64,000 nt of DNA from Platerodrilus igneus (GCA_036346225.1 JARFIW010001190.1:806001-870000), one strand, 5' to 3'. Shown: positions 30,788 through 39,843, counted from the first letter of the stretch. A program made the numbers and translations. The notes: generated from the sequence alone by a model not told the origin.

Positions 30788-30929
30788 TTATAACTTTTAA
30801 TCCCAAAGATTTTAAGAAACCTATTTCTTCCGCTGTAAGTCTCTCGACAACTTCACGCTTTGACGCCGTATTCACTTCTAATCGTCTGGGGGTGTTGTAG
30901 CGTGCTTTATATACAAAATCGATAGGCAT
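30768..30929 (-). CDS. Small conserved ORF between penton-like and capsid genes
   Basis: 53 aa starting 'MPIDFVYKARYNTPRRLEVN', basic in its first half, ending 'EEIGFLKSLGLKVINDGGQK'. Its ATG lies two bases downstream of the penton-like gene's stop, and its end overlaps the capsid start by 20 bases, so it is tightly packed in the operon-like block. The old copy preserves the ATG and the first 20 residues with conservative changes at 6816. No known family; a capsid-assembly or minor virion peptide is a possible role given its place. Confidence 0.65.
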   Translation of the reverse strand: MPIDFVYKARYNTPRRLEVNTASKREVVERLTAEEIGFLKSLGLKVINDGGQK

Positions 30930-30931
30930 TT

Positions 30932-31672
30932 TCAGCTACTTTTTATCTCCAGTCTCACACAGGTGTATGTTTCCGGGGAAAAGTTTACCAATTCACCCAA
31001 ATGATCGACTAGTCTGATTGTAATATTATCAATTTCTGTTACGCTCAGCGGATAATATATGACGTGGTTAGGTTCCTTTTCCAGATTATACCCGGGTGGT
31101 ACAGATAGACTGAATTCAAATATGCTGTGTGTAAGAAAATTGTTTCTGAACGATCCGCTGGTGATATTGGTTTCCACAAAAATGTTTGAGACCGATATTA
31201 TGTTCACTTGCTGATTAGCGATATGTACGGTATCTGCAGCCAATTTGCGGTTGGTAAACCCCAAGATGCTTCCAATATTGTTTTTACGGTTTGCCCCAAA
31301 ATCAATCGGTATACTGCTTCGTATAGAACACTTTAATGTATTATTGTTGGCACTCAGTTTAAAATATTTTTCAATGTTCTCGTTGATGTCCGGCTTCTGA
31401 CTGAACCATTTTTTGAAAACATCCTGTATATATGCATTTATTTCTTCTAATTCGTATGATCCGGGTTCAATGGTTATTCTGCGATGCTCTGGATCATTAA
31501 AGTATAATATGTTGTTTCCTGAATGTATGTTTTGCACAGTGTTACAAGTGTACAATCCCACTAGACCCCAAGCATATTCACCGTCTTGTTTCAATTTAAT
31601 TGGTGGGTAAATGGATCCTGTCGATATGACATTACCATACCCGAACACGCTCACTGTTTTAGCCATTGTCAC
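30932..31672 (-). CDS. Penton-like minor capsid protein
   Basis: 246 aa (244 if started at the second methionine, 31666, which is the one conserved in the old copy). It has a beta-rich pattern: 'IYPPIKLKQDGEYAWGLVGL' with 'TCNTVQNI', 'RITIEPGSYELEEINAYIQD', 'SIGSILGFTNRKLAADTVHI' and 'HSIFEFSLSVPPGYN'. The size and position next to the capsid gene fit the single-jelly-roll penton protein of Polinton/adintovirus virions. I recognise the family as a frequent arthropod Polinton partner; the exact vertex role is inferred. Intact. Confidence 0.7.
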   Translation of the reverse strand: MTMAKTVSVFGYGNVISTGSIYPPIKLKQDGEYAWGLVGLYTCNTVQNIHSGNNILYFNDPEHRRITIEPGSYELEEINAYIQDVFKKWFSQKPDINENIEKYFKLSANNNTLKCSIRSSIPIDFGANRKNNIGSILGFTNRKLAADTVHIANQQVNIISVSNIFVETNITSGSFRNNFLTHSIFEFSLSVPPGYNLEKEPNHVIYYPLSVTEIDNITIRLVDHLGELVNFSPETYTCVRLEIKSS

Positions 31673-32018
31673 TAAGAAACTTTAACACTAAATGTCCACA
31701 ATTGTATGTGTTGTAAGTCTGCTCCGTTACACTGTTGTAGTAAATTTTACAACCTCGAAAATAACTCTTTACTTCTTCCGGCGGTCTCAAGTCTCCAAAC
31801 GAATCGTAGTAATACACACTATTTCCGCGTTTTCGGTACCCCACCCAATGTGTACCCGAACCTTTGGTGGTATCCAAATTAATCACTCCCGATTCGTTGA
31901 CACGCGGTGTAATCTTCTGTAACTGATCTCTAGAAAAGACGTTGCGAAAATGAGGAATGTTAGATGCGTGTTTCCTTATATCTACATCGGTGAGAGCTCT
32001 TCGAGGTAACTTGCTTAG
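31659..32018 (-). CDS. Adenain-like cysteine protease, expressed in the -1 frame of the PLA2 gene
   Basis: The frame is open for 119 codons with no ATG at its beginning; it starts in effect at CTA (32018), directly after the heptamer A AAA AAC in the PLA2 gene. Domain start: 'LTDVDIRKHASNIPHFRNVF', then 'RDQL'. The catalytic triad of the adenovirus-protease family is complete: His in 'GTHWVGYRK', Asp in 'YYYDSFGDL' and Cys in 'NCGHLVLK'. The size, about 115 aa of domain, is that of the compact Polinton adenains. It would cleave virion precursor proteins. The stop region overlaps the penton-like start by 14 bases. A GTG at 31886 would leave out the N-terminal part, so the frameshift route is the better model. 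Confidence 0.82.
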   Translation of the reverse strand, partial: LSKLPRRALTDVDIRKHASNIPHFRNVFSRDQLQKITPRVNESGVINLDTTKGSGTHWVGYRKRGNSVYYYDSFGDLRPPEEVKSYFRGCKIYYNSVTEQTYNTYNCGHLVLKFLSDNG

Positions 32019-32833
32019 TTTTTTGATACTTTTTTACAAATGCCACGCCCCTGTTTGTACGGTTTCAGGAATAATGCTGTGCCTTTTTTGTATGGTTTTA
32101 GAAACATTCCATTTCCTTTTTTCCTAACGGTAATGGCTTCCATAGATCTGTTGTGTCGTTTGCTCTCCTTAAGCTGTTCGTTGGCTGTCTTGACATCATT
32201 TACTGCTTTAGCTATTCCCGCAGCACCACCTGTTAGCGCGCCTAGGGCACTTAGTCCAGCGAATATCGGAATCAATGGTAGAAAACCTCCTTTCTGCGGA
32301 ACTGGTATAATACGTGGGACTTTAATTTTGTTTCTCCCACCGGCCCCTTTTATGATTTTTTTACCAATTAGAATACCAACATCTAACAGCTTTTTCAAGT
32401 TGTCGGAACCAACTCGGTCTATTGCGGATCGTATTTTCTTCAAAAATCCACCTTTAAAACTTATTTTCTTCTTTAAACCCATACCCATTTTTCTCTTCGC
32501 GTTTGTCACAAACCAAGCTGCGGCTTTTTCCCAAAACTTTGCGTTTTTAGACTTAACTCTCCCCCAGGCTTCTTCTTCTAAAATTTTATCTGCTCGGTGT
32601 CTGGCCGGAAGATCGTCGGGGTACTTGGAGTATGCAATGTCGTGGTCTTTACACAATTTATCTAATTCGTTTATTCCAGGATCACCTCTTGCTAAGCGTT
32701 CATCCAACTTTGTACCAGGACCGCAGTACTGATAACCTGGAATATGCAGCTCAAACGGTAACCTGTTTATAGCGCTGTTGATTAAACCCTCTCCAGAACA
32801 GATAATCATGTGTTTACTCAAAAAAAATCTCAA
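32015..32833 (-). CDS. PLA2-domain virion protein (parvovirus VP1-like phospholipase A2)
   Basis: 272 aa. Residues 30-75 hold the phospholipase A2 core: calcium loop 'YCGPGTKLDE', then the catalytic 'LDKLCKDHDIAYSKY' (His-Asp). In parvoviruses and adintoviruses such domains help the particle leave endosomes. A long basic linker ('KKKISFKGGFLKKIRSAIDR') and a Gly/Ala-rich hydrophobic stretch ('IFAGLSALGALTGGAAGIAK') follow. Two repeats of G-x-(M/A)-(x)-FLKPYK(K/Q)G end the protein, resembling the cleavable basic core peptides of adenoviruses (inference). The second methionine (32809) may be the real start, since the TATA box lies only 31 bases before the first. The stop is overlapped by the protease frame. 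Confidence 0.85.
   Translation of the reverse strand: MRFFLSKHMIICSGEGLINSAINRLPFELHIPGYQYCGPGTKLDERLARGDPGINELDKLCKDHDIAYSKYPDDLPARHRADKILEEEAWGRVKSKNAKFWEKAAAWFVTNAKRKMGMGLKKKISFKGGFLKKIRSAIDRVGSDNLKKLLDVGILIGKKIIKGAGGRNKIKVPRIIPVPQKGGFLPLIPIFAGLSALGALTGGAAGIAKAVNDVKTANEQLKESKRHNRSMEAITVRKKGNGMFLKPYKKGTALFLKPYKQGRGICKKVSKN
32018..32024 (-). promoter_or_regulatory. Programmed -1 frameshift site (A AAA AAC) at PLA2/protease junction
   Basis: Zero-frame codons read TCA AAA AAC TAA, the last being the PLA2 stop. The heptamer A AAA AAC matches the X XXY YYZ rule, and slippage by -1 continues at CTA AGC into the protease frame. The A6-C and CTAAGC are kept in the old copy (5940). No strong downstream pseudoknot was seen; a short palindrome AGAGCTCT lies about 21 bases downstream. 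Confidence 0.65.
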
Positions 32834-32863
32834 ACTATACTAAATAAATAAACAACAACGAGT

Positions 32864-32872
32864 CTATTTATA
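32864..32872 (-). promoter_or_regulatory. TATA box of PLA2 gene
   Basis: TATAAATAG on the minus strand, 31 bases upstream of the first ATG (32833) and 55 bases upstream of the second (32809). Confidence 0.6.
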
Positions 32873-32957
32873 CTTTTTCAAAAAATTTACAATATATTTA
32901 CAATAACAATACATTTACATCCATGTCTCTTGGGCTGTCTTTTATAAAATACTCTTT

Positions 32958-33758
32958 CTAGTTATCACCATAACCAGAATCTTCAGATTCCGACAAATTT
33001 AAACGTCTAAACATTTCCACTAATGTTCTTGTACGTATCACGTCTTGCACAAATATATCCGGAAAACATATAACCAGCTCCAATGCATTTAGTGCGCTCT
33101 GATTCAATTCGTTGTAGAATAAAATATTGCCAATTCGAACTTCGCCTTCAATCAAGATTTTAATTCGTTTCTCTCCTTCAGTCATAGTATTAAACCCATC
33201 GCAATCATTTAAATTAGAATTAGCAACAAACCCTACTAATTCGCTGTATAATGCTGGGAAGTCACGATTTTCCAACTGTTTAAGTTGATACTCAAACAAC
33301 TCTCGCATATGGAATATTTTACGGCACTCCAATTCATTTATAACTATCGAGCTATCACCCATTATTATTTTTAACTGGAACGTTTCGTTCTCGGTTGATC
33401 CAGACACTGGTGACAGAGTGATAAAGAACGGACCTCCTAGTTGTATGTGTAGATCTTCCGTTTCGGGTGCACCATTTAATCGAGTGTTTAGCACGTCACG
33501 AGAAAATACGTTGATTTGAAATTCCACTTGAAAGTTTGTAAATGCTAACCAATTTTCGTATGTCAATTCCAGAACATGGTTGCCACAATATTTCTTGCTA
33601 CACACCAATCGTAATACGGGTTTTATTCTCTGGTTTATAACAAACCCAATTTCCACATTATGAGGGTGTTCACCCAATTCACTTAAACTATACGTAAACT
33701 TATTAATCAGATTTTCGGTATACAAAACTTGTGCATCATTAACATCTACAGACTCCAT
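32958..33758 (-). CDS. Unknown Polinton protein, 266 aa
   Basis: Intact frame. Beta-rich middle ('VLELTYENWLAFTNFQVEFQ', 'FFITLSPVSGSTENETFQLK') and helical C-terminal half ('ALYSELVGFVANSNLNDCDG', 'ALNALELVICFPDIFVQDVI'). It ends with an acidic Ser-rich tail (SESEDSGYGDN). I do not recognise the family and see no counterpart in the old copy, which lacks this region. It is part of the minus block, with a TATA-like TTTAAAAGG 54 bases upstream. Confidence 0.7.
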   Translation of the reverse strand: MESVDVNDAQVLYTENLINKFTYSLSELGEHPHNVEIGFVINQRIKPVLRLVCSKKYCGNHVLELTYENWLAFTNFQVEFQINVFSRDVLNTRLNGAPETEDLHIQLGGPFFITLSPVSGSTENETFQLKIIMGDSSIVINELECRKIFHMRELFEYQLKQLENRDFPALYSELVGFVANSNLNDCDGFNTMTEGEKRIKILIEGEVRIGNILFYNELNQSALNALELVICFPDIFVQDVIRTRTLVEMFRRLNLSESEDSGYGDN

Positions 33759-33811
33759 TGCTTTGCACTGATTTCACTGAGATGACTGAGAAGGAATCCT
33801 ATGCAGCTCCT

Positions 33812-33820
33812 CCTTTTAAA
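33812..33820 (-). promoter_or_regulatory. TATA-like box of the 266-aa gene
   Basis: TTTAAAAGG on the minus strand, 54 bases before ATG 33758. Confidence 0.45.
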
Positions 33821-33946
33821 TGTTTCAGAATTGTTGTTGCGCATGCGTAAATTGTACTCAGGTGACTTAGAATGATAAATATTCGAATTATATTAACATT
33901 TTTATTTATAAATTTACCATAAAATACACATACAAAACTTTTACAA

Positions 33947-34309
33947 TTATAATTTTTCTATATAGCTCAAAAAGCATTCCATAAAGTCTCTCAATAAATT
34001 TAATTCTTCAAATTTATCCAATAATTCATGGTAATTTATTTGATTCCGGTCGAATTGATCACAAACAGTCCATGCTTGTTGCAACTTTATCCACCTGGAG
34101 TCGTCATAACATGATCCGACATCATCACCATAAATATAACCACGTTCGATATTAATCCTAGCATCACTCAAACTCCACTGAAACATTACTATACCGTCTT
34201 TAATGGATATCATTGTATCTACTTTTATGCTGTATTTTGTACTGAAGATAGAGGAATCGTGCTCGTATTTTATACGATTTGAGCTGTCCTTGTTACCGAA
34301 ATCATCCAA
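33947..34309 (-). CDS. Unknown Polinton protein, 120 aa
   Basis: Intact frame of 120 codons, first gene of the minus block. Beta-type N-terminal half ('STKYSIKVDTMISIKDGIVM', 'FQWSLSDARINIERG') and helical end ('WIKLQQAWTVCDQFDRNQIN', 'FEELNLLRDFMECFLSYIEK'). The layout (sheet then helix) recalls the 266-aa neighbour, but no sequence relation could be shown by eye. No known family. Confidence 0.6.
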   Translation of the reverse strand: MDDFGNKDSSNRIKYEHDSSIFSTKYSIKVDTMISIKDGIVMFQWSLSDARINIERGYIYGDDVGSCYDDSRWIKLQQAWTVCDQFDRNQINYHELLDKFEELNLLRDFMECFLSYIEKL

Positions 34310-34482
34310 ACTTTCTAAGGTTTATTGTGAAAGGTGACCTTTGCCTTCTTCATTAATGTTTTCTTTTAAAAAAATTCCAGGCTCGAAATGTCTGTAAACA
34401 ATTAGAGTAGAAGTGAAAGTTAAAGTGATACATCCTATAATTATAGTTGTAGTGCGTAAGCAAGAAGCAAATTAATTTTTAC

Positions 34483-34835
34483 CGACGTGATTAGACTAGT
34501 TTGGAATGTTACTCAAGGTTAAACGACGCTGGGTTTTTTCTAATTTAAAAGTAAACTACCTAATTGATTTTACTGGTGTGATTAGACTAGTTTGGAATGT
34601 TACTCAAGGTTAAACGACGCTGGGTTTTTTCTAATTTAAAAGTAAACTACCTAATTGATTTTACTGGTGTGATTAGACTAGTTTGGAATGTTACTCAAGG
34701 TTAAACGACGCTGGGTTTCTCCTAATTTAAAAGTAAACTAGCTAATTGATTTTACCGACGTGAATAGACTGGTTTGAAATGTTACTCAAGGTTAAACGAC
34801 GCTGGGTTTTTAAAAGTAAACTAGCTAATTATACC
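34483..34835. repeat. Four 91-bp direct repeats between the divergent gene blocks
   Basis: Starts of the motif TTAGACTAGT (ATAGACTGGT in the last) fall at 34491, 34582, 34673 and 34764, an exact 91-base period. The first three units are nearly identical; the last lacks about 9 bases of its T-rich part. The core 'ttactcaaggttaaacgacg' is invariant. The array lies between the first minus gene and the polymerase promoter, a fitting place for an enhancer or replication-related site (inference). Confidence 0.92.
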
Positions 34836-34842
34836 AATTATG

Positions 34843-34850
34843 TATAAAAG
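34843..34850 (+). promoter_or_regulatory. TATA box of DNA polymerase gene
   Basis: TATAAAAG, 95 bases before the ATG at 34945 and directly after the 91-bp repeats. Confidence 0.6.
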
Positions 34851-34944
34851 CATGGTACGAGGTGATATGATTTAGTTTCTGTTTAGTCTTTGACTAGTTA
34901 CAACTGTTAAAAGTCTTTGACCAGTTTTAATTTCTTTATAGAAA

Positions 34945-37900
34945 ATGGCTTCCTTTATCTGCAACGTCTGCGGTGTTGTCTTCTCGAGAAGCGATAGTTT
35001 GAAGAGACATCTGCTCCAGCAGCATGACGTAGCATCGAAATCCACCGGCCTTTTTGTTTGCGATATGTGCTCGGCATCCTTCTCGCGGAAGGACAACTTG
35101 AAACGGCACAAGGACGCCAAGCATGGTGCAGTGGTATCAGTTGCCGGAACCTCTGGAGTCAAGCGACCTGCTGCACCAACAGTTGAGGGACCTGCCCCCA
35201 AGAAGTCGCGGAGGTGTATCGAGTGTGGTGTGGATGTGGCTAACATGGCAGCCCACCAGCGCTCCAACACTCACAAGACTAATGCTAGTCGTATCCTGGA
35301 TGGAGGCGTAGAGGTTGTAGCTACCGCTTTTAAAACAAGAGTAGCTACATACAGAATTAAAAATGCTAATACTAGTGGTATGTATACTTTCAAAACATTG
35401 AATGAGTGTTTAACCTAGTTATTTCTAGACATCTCAGAATTTTTGCGTCAGCAGAAGGAGAGGTTCATCACATTAGTTGGTGAGAAATTAAAAGATCACT
35501 TATCCCTCAAGGTTAACTTGGAGGTGTTTGGTGGTTACACCAAGATGGACAGTGTAGAGGATGTTAAATCTTTCAACACTCGAAATGTTGTGGTCACCTC
35601 CTCCAGTAACCTAGGGGAGATCTACAATTCCTTTATGGAGGTAATGTCTGCAAAGTCTGAGGAGTTCCAGGAGCGTGATTCTGGTTAGTTTCTACAATTA
35701 TTGATTTTTTTCTAATTTGTAAGTTTTAGGATGGAGTCTGAAACAGGCGTTGTACTTGGAGATTAATGTAAACAAGTACAACCCTTTGCGTGGGTCTTCG
35801 TACATTGAGCTCCCCAAATGGGTTCGAAACACCAACGCATGCTTTGCCTGGTGTGTGATGGCTGCGCTCTACCCCGTTAATGAGCACTCTAATCGTGTAT
35901 CGAGCTACCCCCATTACAACACCATTCTCAATTTGACAGGACTGCAGTTCCCGATGCCCATAAAGGACATAGCCAAGTTTGAGGAGCAGAATGCTATAAG
36001 CATTAATGTTTTTGGTATAGAAGGCAAGTCGATTGTGGGGCCGCTTCACTTTACAGCACGCAAGAGGGATCGACATGTCAATCTTTTGTACATCCAGGAA
36101 GGAGATACAAATCATTTTTGTTTGATCAACAATTTAAGCGGGTTGGTTAAAACTCAGCTATCTGCTCGCACAGGACTCAAACTGTTATGCGATGGATGTT
36201 TAATATATTTTCATTCGGAGGAGGAGTTACACCGACATACAGAGCACGAATGCAACCATATTGTGACTACAATGCCGACTGCAGCTAAATGTGTGCTGGA
36301 ATTTGTTAATATTCACAAACAAATGACTGTACCGTTTGTGATATACGCTGATTTCGAGTCGGTGCTAAAACCTATTAGTACTGCTACTCCAGATACATCT
36401 TCTTCGTTCACGAATAGCATCCAGGAACACAAGCCGTACAGCTTCGCATACTACATAAAATGTTCATACGATGACTCGTTTAACAAGTTTGAGCTGTACA
36501 GGGGGCCTGAAGCTGCCAAAGTGTTTATGCAGAAGTTGGAAGAAGAAGCTCGACGACTGGGTGAGATTTTAAAAACAAACACCCCCATGCTTCCAATGGA
36601 ACCCCTAGATGAGTTGTTGTTTCATATGACAGTGGATTGCGGAATTTGTAAAAAGCCTCTTGGGAGTGAAAGAGTTAGGGATCACGACCACTTGACTGGT
36701 CGCTTTCGCTCCGCTGCACACCCGCAGTGCAATATAAAGTACAGGGTACCTCATTTCATCCCTGTTGTATTTCACAATTTAAGCGGATACGATAGCCATT
36801 TTATTGTGAAGGAGTTGGGGTATGATAAAGAGAGGATCACTGTAATCCCTAATAATAAGGAGCGTTTCGTATCGTTCACTAAAAATGTGAGGTTATATGG
36901 TGAACAACCAGAGTGGGATGGCGAGCCTGAAGGATCTGACAATACAGCGGTACAGCTCAGGTTTATAGACTCGTTAAGATTCATGGCCTCATCGTTGGAC
37001 AAGTTGAGTCAGAATCTTGAAACTACTCAGTTTGTGGAAACTCGCAAATACTACCCCGATGAGCAAGAGTTTGGGTTGTTGACGCGGAAAGGCGTTTTTC
37101 CATACAACTATATCACCGATGCTGTAGTACTGAACTAGACATCATTACCACCGAAAGAAACCTTTTTTAATAATTTAACATCTACGGATATCAGCGATGT
37201 GGACTACGAGCACGCACGGAAGGTGTGGAATACGTTTGGCATTTGCACGCTTGGGGAGTATAGCGATTTATACCTGAAAACTGATGTGCTACTACTTGCA
37301 GATATTTTTGAAAACTTCCGCTCTGTATGCAAGCAGACGTATGATCTGGATCCATGCCAGTACCTGACAGCTCCAAGTTTGAGCTGGGATGCGATGCTTA
37401 AGCATACTGGTGTAAAACTGGAGCTGTTGATGGATATTAGCATGCATAATTTTATTAAGGCTGGAATCAGGGGAGGCTTGACTCAATGCAGCCAACGATA
37501 TGCTAGAGCGAATAATAGGTATATGGAGAATTACAACCCTGACGAGCCATCCAAGTACCTAGCATATCTGGATGCTAATAATCTTTATGGGTGGGCAATG
37601 AGACAGCACCTGCCCATTGGTGATTTTAGATGGATGGATGCTAAAAAGATTGCTCTCCTGAAAGAACTAATTTTGAATATACCTGAAACCAACGAGAAAG
37701 GCTATATTCTAGAAGTTGATCTGGAGTACCCCGAACATCTACACCATTCCCACAACGATCTACCCTTCTGTCCTGAAAACATGGTACCTCGATCACCCAA
37801 ATCAAAGACAACTTAATTGTTAGCAACTCTGTCGGAAAAGAAAAACTATATTATTCATTATCGGAATTTGCAACAGTGTATGCGATACGGTCTAAAACTA

Positions 37901-38806
37901 AAAGCAATCCACCGGGTTTTAGAGTTTACTCAGTCTCCATGGTTGAAGGCGTATATCGACCTTAACACCGGGTTGAGGATGTCGGCGAAAAACGCATTTG
38001 AGAAAGACTTTTATAAATTAATGAATAATGCGGTGTTCGGGAAGACTATGGAGAACGTGGACAAACGTGTAGATGTGAAAATCGTAACCCGGTGGGATGC
38101 TTCTGGTAAATGGTTGTGCGCGAACAAGCTAATTGCTTGACCAAACTTTAACAGTTGCTTAGTGTTGGGGGAAAATCTGGCGATTATACAGATGAATCGT
38201 GTAAAAGTGAAGTACGACAAGCCGATTTATGCAGGATTGTCAATTTTAGATCTGTCCAAAACGCTAATGTACGACTTTCACTACAGTACTATGGTTCCTC
38301 TGTATGGTCCCAGATTGTCCCTGCTTTATACAGATACAGACTCCTTAGTGTATAGTGTGCAAACTGAAGACTTGTATAGTGACATTAGTGCAAACATTGA
38401 GCATTTTGATACAAGTGATTACCCTCCAAACAATAAGTACAATATACCGCGTGTGAACAAAAAAGTTGTGGGGAAATTTAAAGACGAGTTTTGTGGCGAT
38501 TTGGTGTTGGAATTTGTAGGTAGTAGGGCTAAGTCCTACTGCATTATTAGTGAGAAAGACATTGTTAAGAAAATTAAGGGTGTTAGTCGTAATGTGGTGG
38601 CGGGGATTAGTGTAGATAGTTTTAGGGATGTTGTTATTAATAATAGAGATGCCCTCATGCATACGATGGTATCAATCCGGAGTAAGAAACACCAACTTTA
38701 TACAGAGCTTATTAATAAAATCAGTTTATCGGACGCAGATGACAAGCGTTACGTCATCCCCGGAAGCATATCAACCTACGCATGGGGGCATAAAGATATA
38801 AGATAG
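34945..38806 (+). pseudogene. DNA polymerase B (protein-primed type) with N-terminal zinc fingers, small intron, four premature stops
   Basis: N-terminus: two C2H2 fingers ('FICNVCGVVFSRSDSLKRHL', 'FVCDMCSASFSRKDNLKRHK') and a third CxxC...H-x5-H finger near residue 90. Then 'LKVNLEVFGGYTK', 'SFNTRNVVV' and 'EFQERDSG', an intron (35684-35729), and 'SLKQALYLEINVNKYNPLRG'. The exonuclease box is 'VIYADFESVLKP'; an endonuclease VII-like finger 'CGICKKPLG...VRDHDHLTGRFRSAAHPQC' follows. Polymerase boxes: A 'YLDANNLYGWAM', B '[15 protein letters not shown]', C 'LLYTDTDSLVY'. This is the Polinton/adintovirus polymerase that would copy the linear genome from a terminal protein. In-frame stops: TAG 35416-35418, TAG 37136-37138, TAA 37814-37816 and TGA 38138-38140; the frame is otherwise maintained throughout. 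A short in-frame deletion seems to precede 'NACFAWCVMAALYP'. Confidence 0.9.
35684..35729 (+). other. Predicted 46-nt intron in the DNA polymerase gene
   Basis: Donor G|GTTAGT, branch-like CTAAT at 35712-35716, acceptor TTTTAG|G. Splicing joins the two halves in the family-conserved 'RDSG-W-S-L' region and corrects the frame (exon frames 1 and 2 differ by exactly 46 bases). Reading through instead meets TAG at 35686-35688. Confidence 0.8.
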
Positions 38807-39280
38807 TTGTTTATATTTGTATATATTTTATTATGTATATATAGTATGTAAGTTAGTTATAAGCATATCTACCCTCCCCCTCATCCTTAAAATTTCCTTT
38901 GTTCCCGGCGACATGTGTTTACCTCCACGTGGTGTCGCTGGACGGTAAAACATATTGTTAGATTAACAATATGTCTTATTGACCGAAAACACGTTTCCTC
39001 TTTTTTTACATTAATCTCTTTTTATTACAGGTCTATTTTAAACAACACATTAATTTCTATTTTGTTACAGGTTAAACTGCTTGGATTCGGCTACACACAG
39101 GAAATAATGTTTATACTTTGTAAAAATTGCATTCTATAAGTTTATTAAACTGTAAATTGGATAAAATAAATTATTAAAATTTTGCGTGCTTAATTTTTGT
39201 GTTACTACCTCTAACTGTTTGGTTAAAGCATATATCTTGGATAGCGAAAAAGGTTTTAAAAATGGTGTTAAATATATACG
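38807..39280. other. Non-coding interval between polymerase and right terminal repeat
   Basis: AT-rich; two 'ttattacagg/tgttacagg' blocks (about 39025 and 39065) look like splice acceptors but no exon is evident. No recognisable ORF. Confidence 0.4.
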
Positions 39281-39816
39281 AGCAAAATTTAGAGATTCCG
39301 GACTTTAAAGTGTAACTTTGCAAGAAGTAGTCCGATTTCAAATCTGTTTACAGATTCAAATTCTGCGTAAAATTCTAGACTAACAAGATGTATCGCATGA
39401 CTAAAAAAAAATTTATAAGAACGCTCAAAAGTCGCTACAGGTAAAAAATCTTATAATTGGGGTAGCCCTCTGGGGGATGGTGCAATCTAAAAAATTCCTA
39501 GAAATTCGGGTAGCTGAGAAAAATCTAATATTAATTGATACCAAACAAGATAGGTTTATCTCGAAAGATGAAAAAATAGTTAGTCAAAGAAAACTATTTG
39601 GTTCAGAATGTCAGCGGTAAAAAAATCTTAAAAAAAGGTTTATCTCGTGTGTGGAAATGAGGATGCTCATTTATCTCGAAAGATGAAAAATTTAAGATAT
39701 ATTTATCTCGAAAGATGAAAAATGGTTAGTCGAAGAAAACTTTTTGGTCCAGATGTGTGTGGAAATGAGGGATTCTGGTGGAAATGAGGGTCTGATTACG
39801 CCATAAATACACTACT
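39281..39816 (-). repeat. Right terminal inverted repeat of the Polinton
   Basis: Reverse complement of 23064-23594, with the same CATCTTTCGAGATAAA motifs on the minus strand. Followed at once by the AACCCG duplication. Confidence 0.9.
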
Positions 39817-39822
39817 AACCCG

Positions 39823-39843
39823 TCAAACACAGAAGCGCCGTAA
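39823..39843 (+). pseudogene. Separated 3' end of the macro-domain frame
   Basis: Six codons followed by TAA, in frame with the macro-domain ORF if the Polinton and one AACCCG are removed. It shows that the Polinton struck just before the natural end of this frame. Confidence 0.65.

Larger units (their letters stand above)
23058..39822. mobile_element. Polinton/adintovirus-like DNA transposon-virus, complete, with 6-bp TSD
   Basis: The element is 23064-39816 (16,753 bp). The target duplication AACCCG is at 23058-23063 and 39817-39822. Its ends read AGTAGTGTATTTATGG...CCATAAATACACTACT as inverted repeats; AG...CT ends and a 6-bp duplication are the hallmark of Polintons/Mavericks. It encodes protein-primed-type DNA polymerase B, retroviral-type integrase, FtsK/HerA-like packaging ATPase, adenain-like protease, double-jelly-roll capsid, penton-like protein and a PLA2 protein. 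That gene set, including PLA2, is the one described for adintoviruses. The polymerase carries four in-frame stops, and an orphan gene one, so this copy is defective, although its virion genes are intact. Confidence 0.95.

Noticed and set aside
31659..31886. Protease starting at GTG 31886
   Set aside because: This would omit the conserved N-terminal block of the adenain domain, which is readable up to 32018 in the same frame; a GTG start is unusual in animals.
32040..32732. 230-codon plus-strand frame
   Set aside because: Antisense shadow of the PLA2 gene, whose motifs are clear on the minus strand.
34483..34835. CRISPR-like array
   Set aside because: The period is constant but there are no unique spacers: the whole 91-base unit repeats. 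The context is a eukaryotic transposon.
35405..35440. A second intron in the polymerase gene removing the first stop
   Set aside because: 'TTATTTCTAG' could be an acceptor, but no suitable donor lies nearby and the frame continues normally on both sides of the TAG, so a point-mutation stop is simpler.
38915..39139. 74-codon frame after the polymerase
   Set aside because: No family resemblance and no promoter; partly runs through splice-acceptor-like T-rich sequence.
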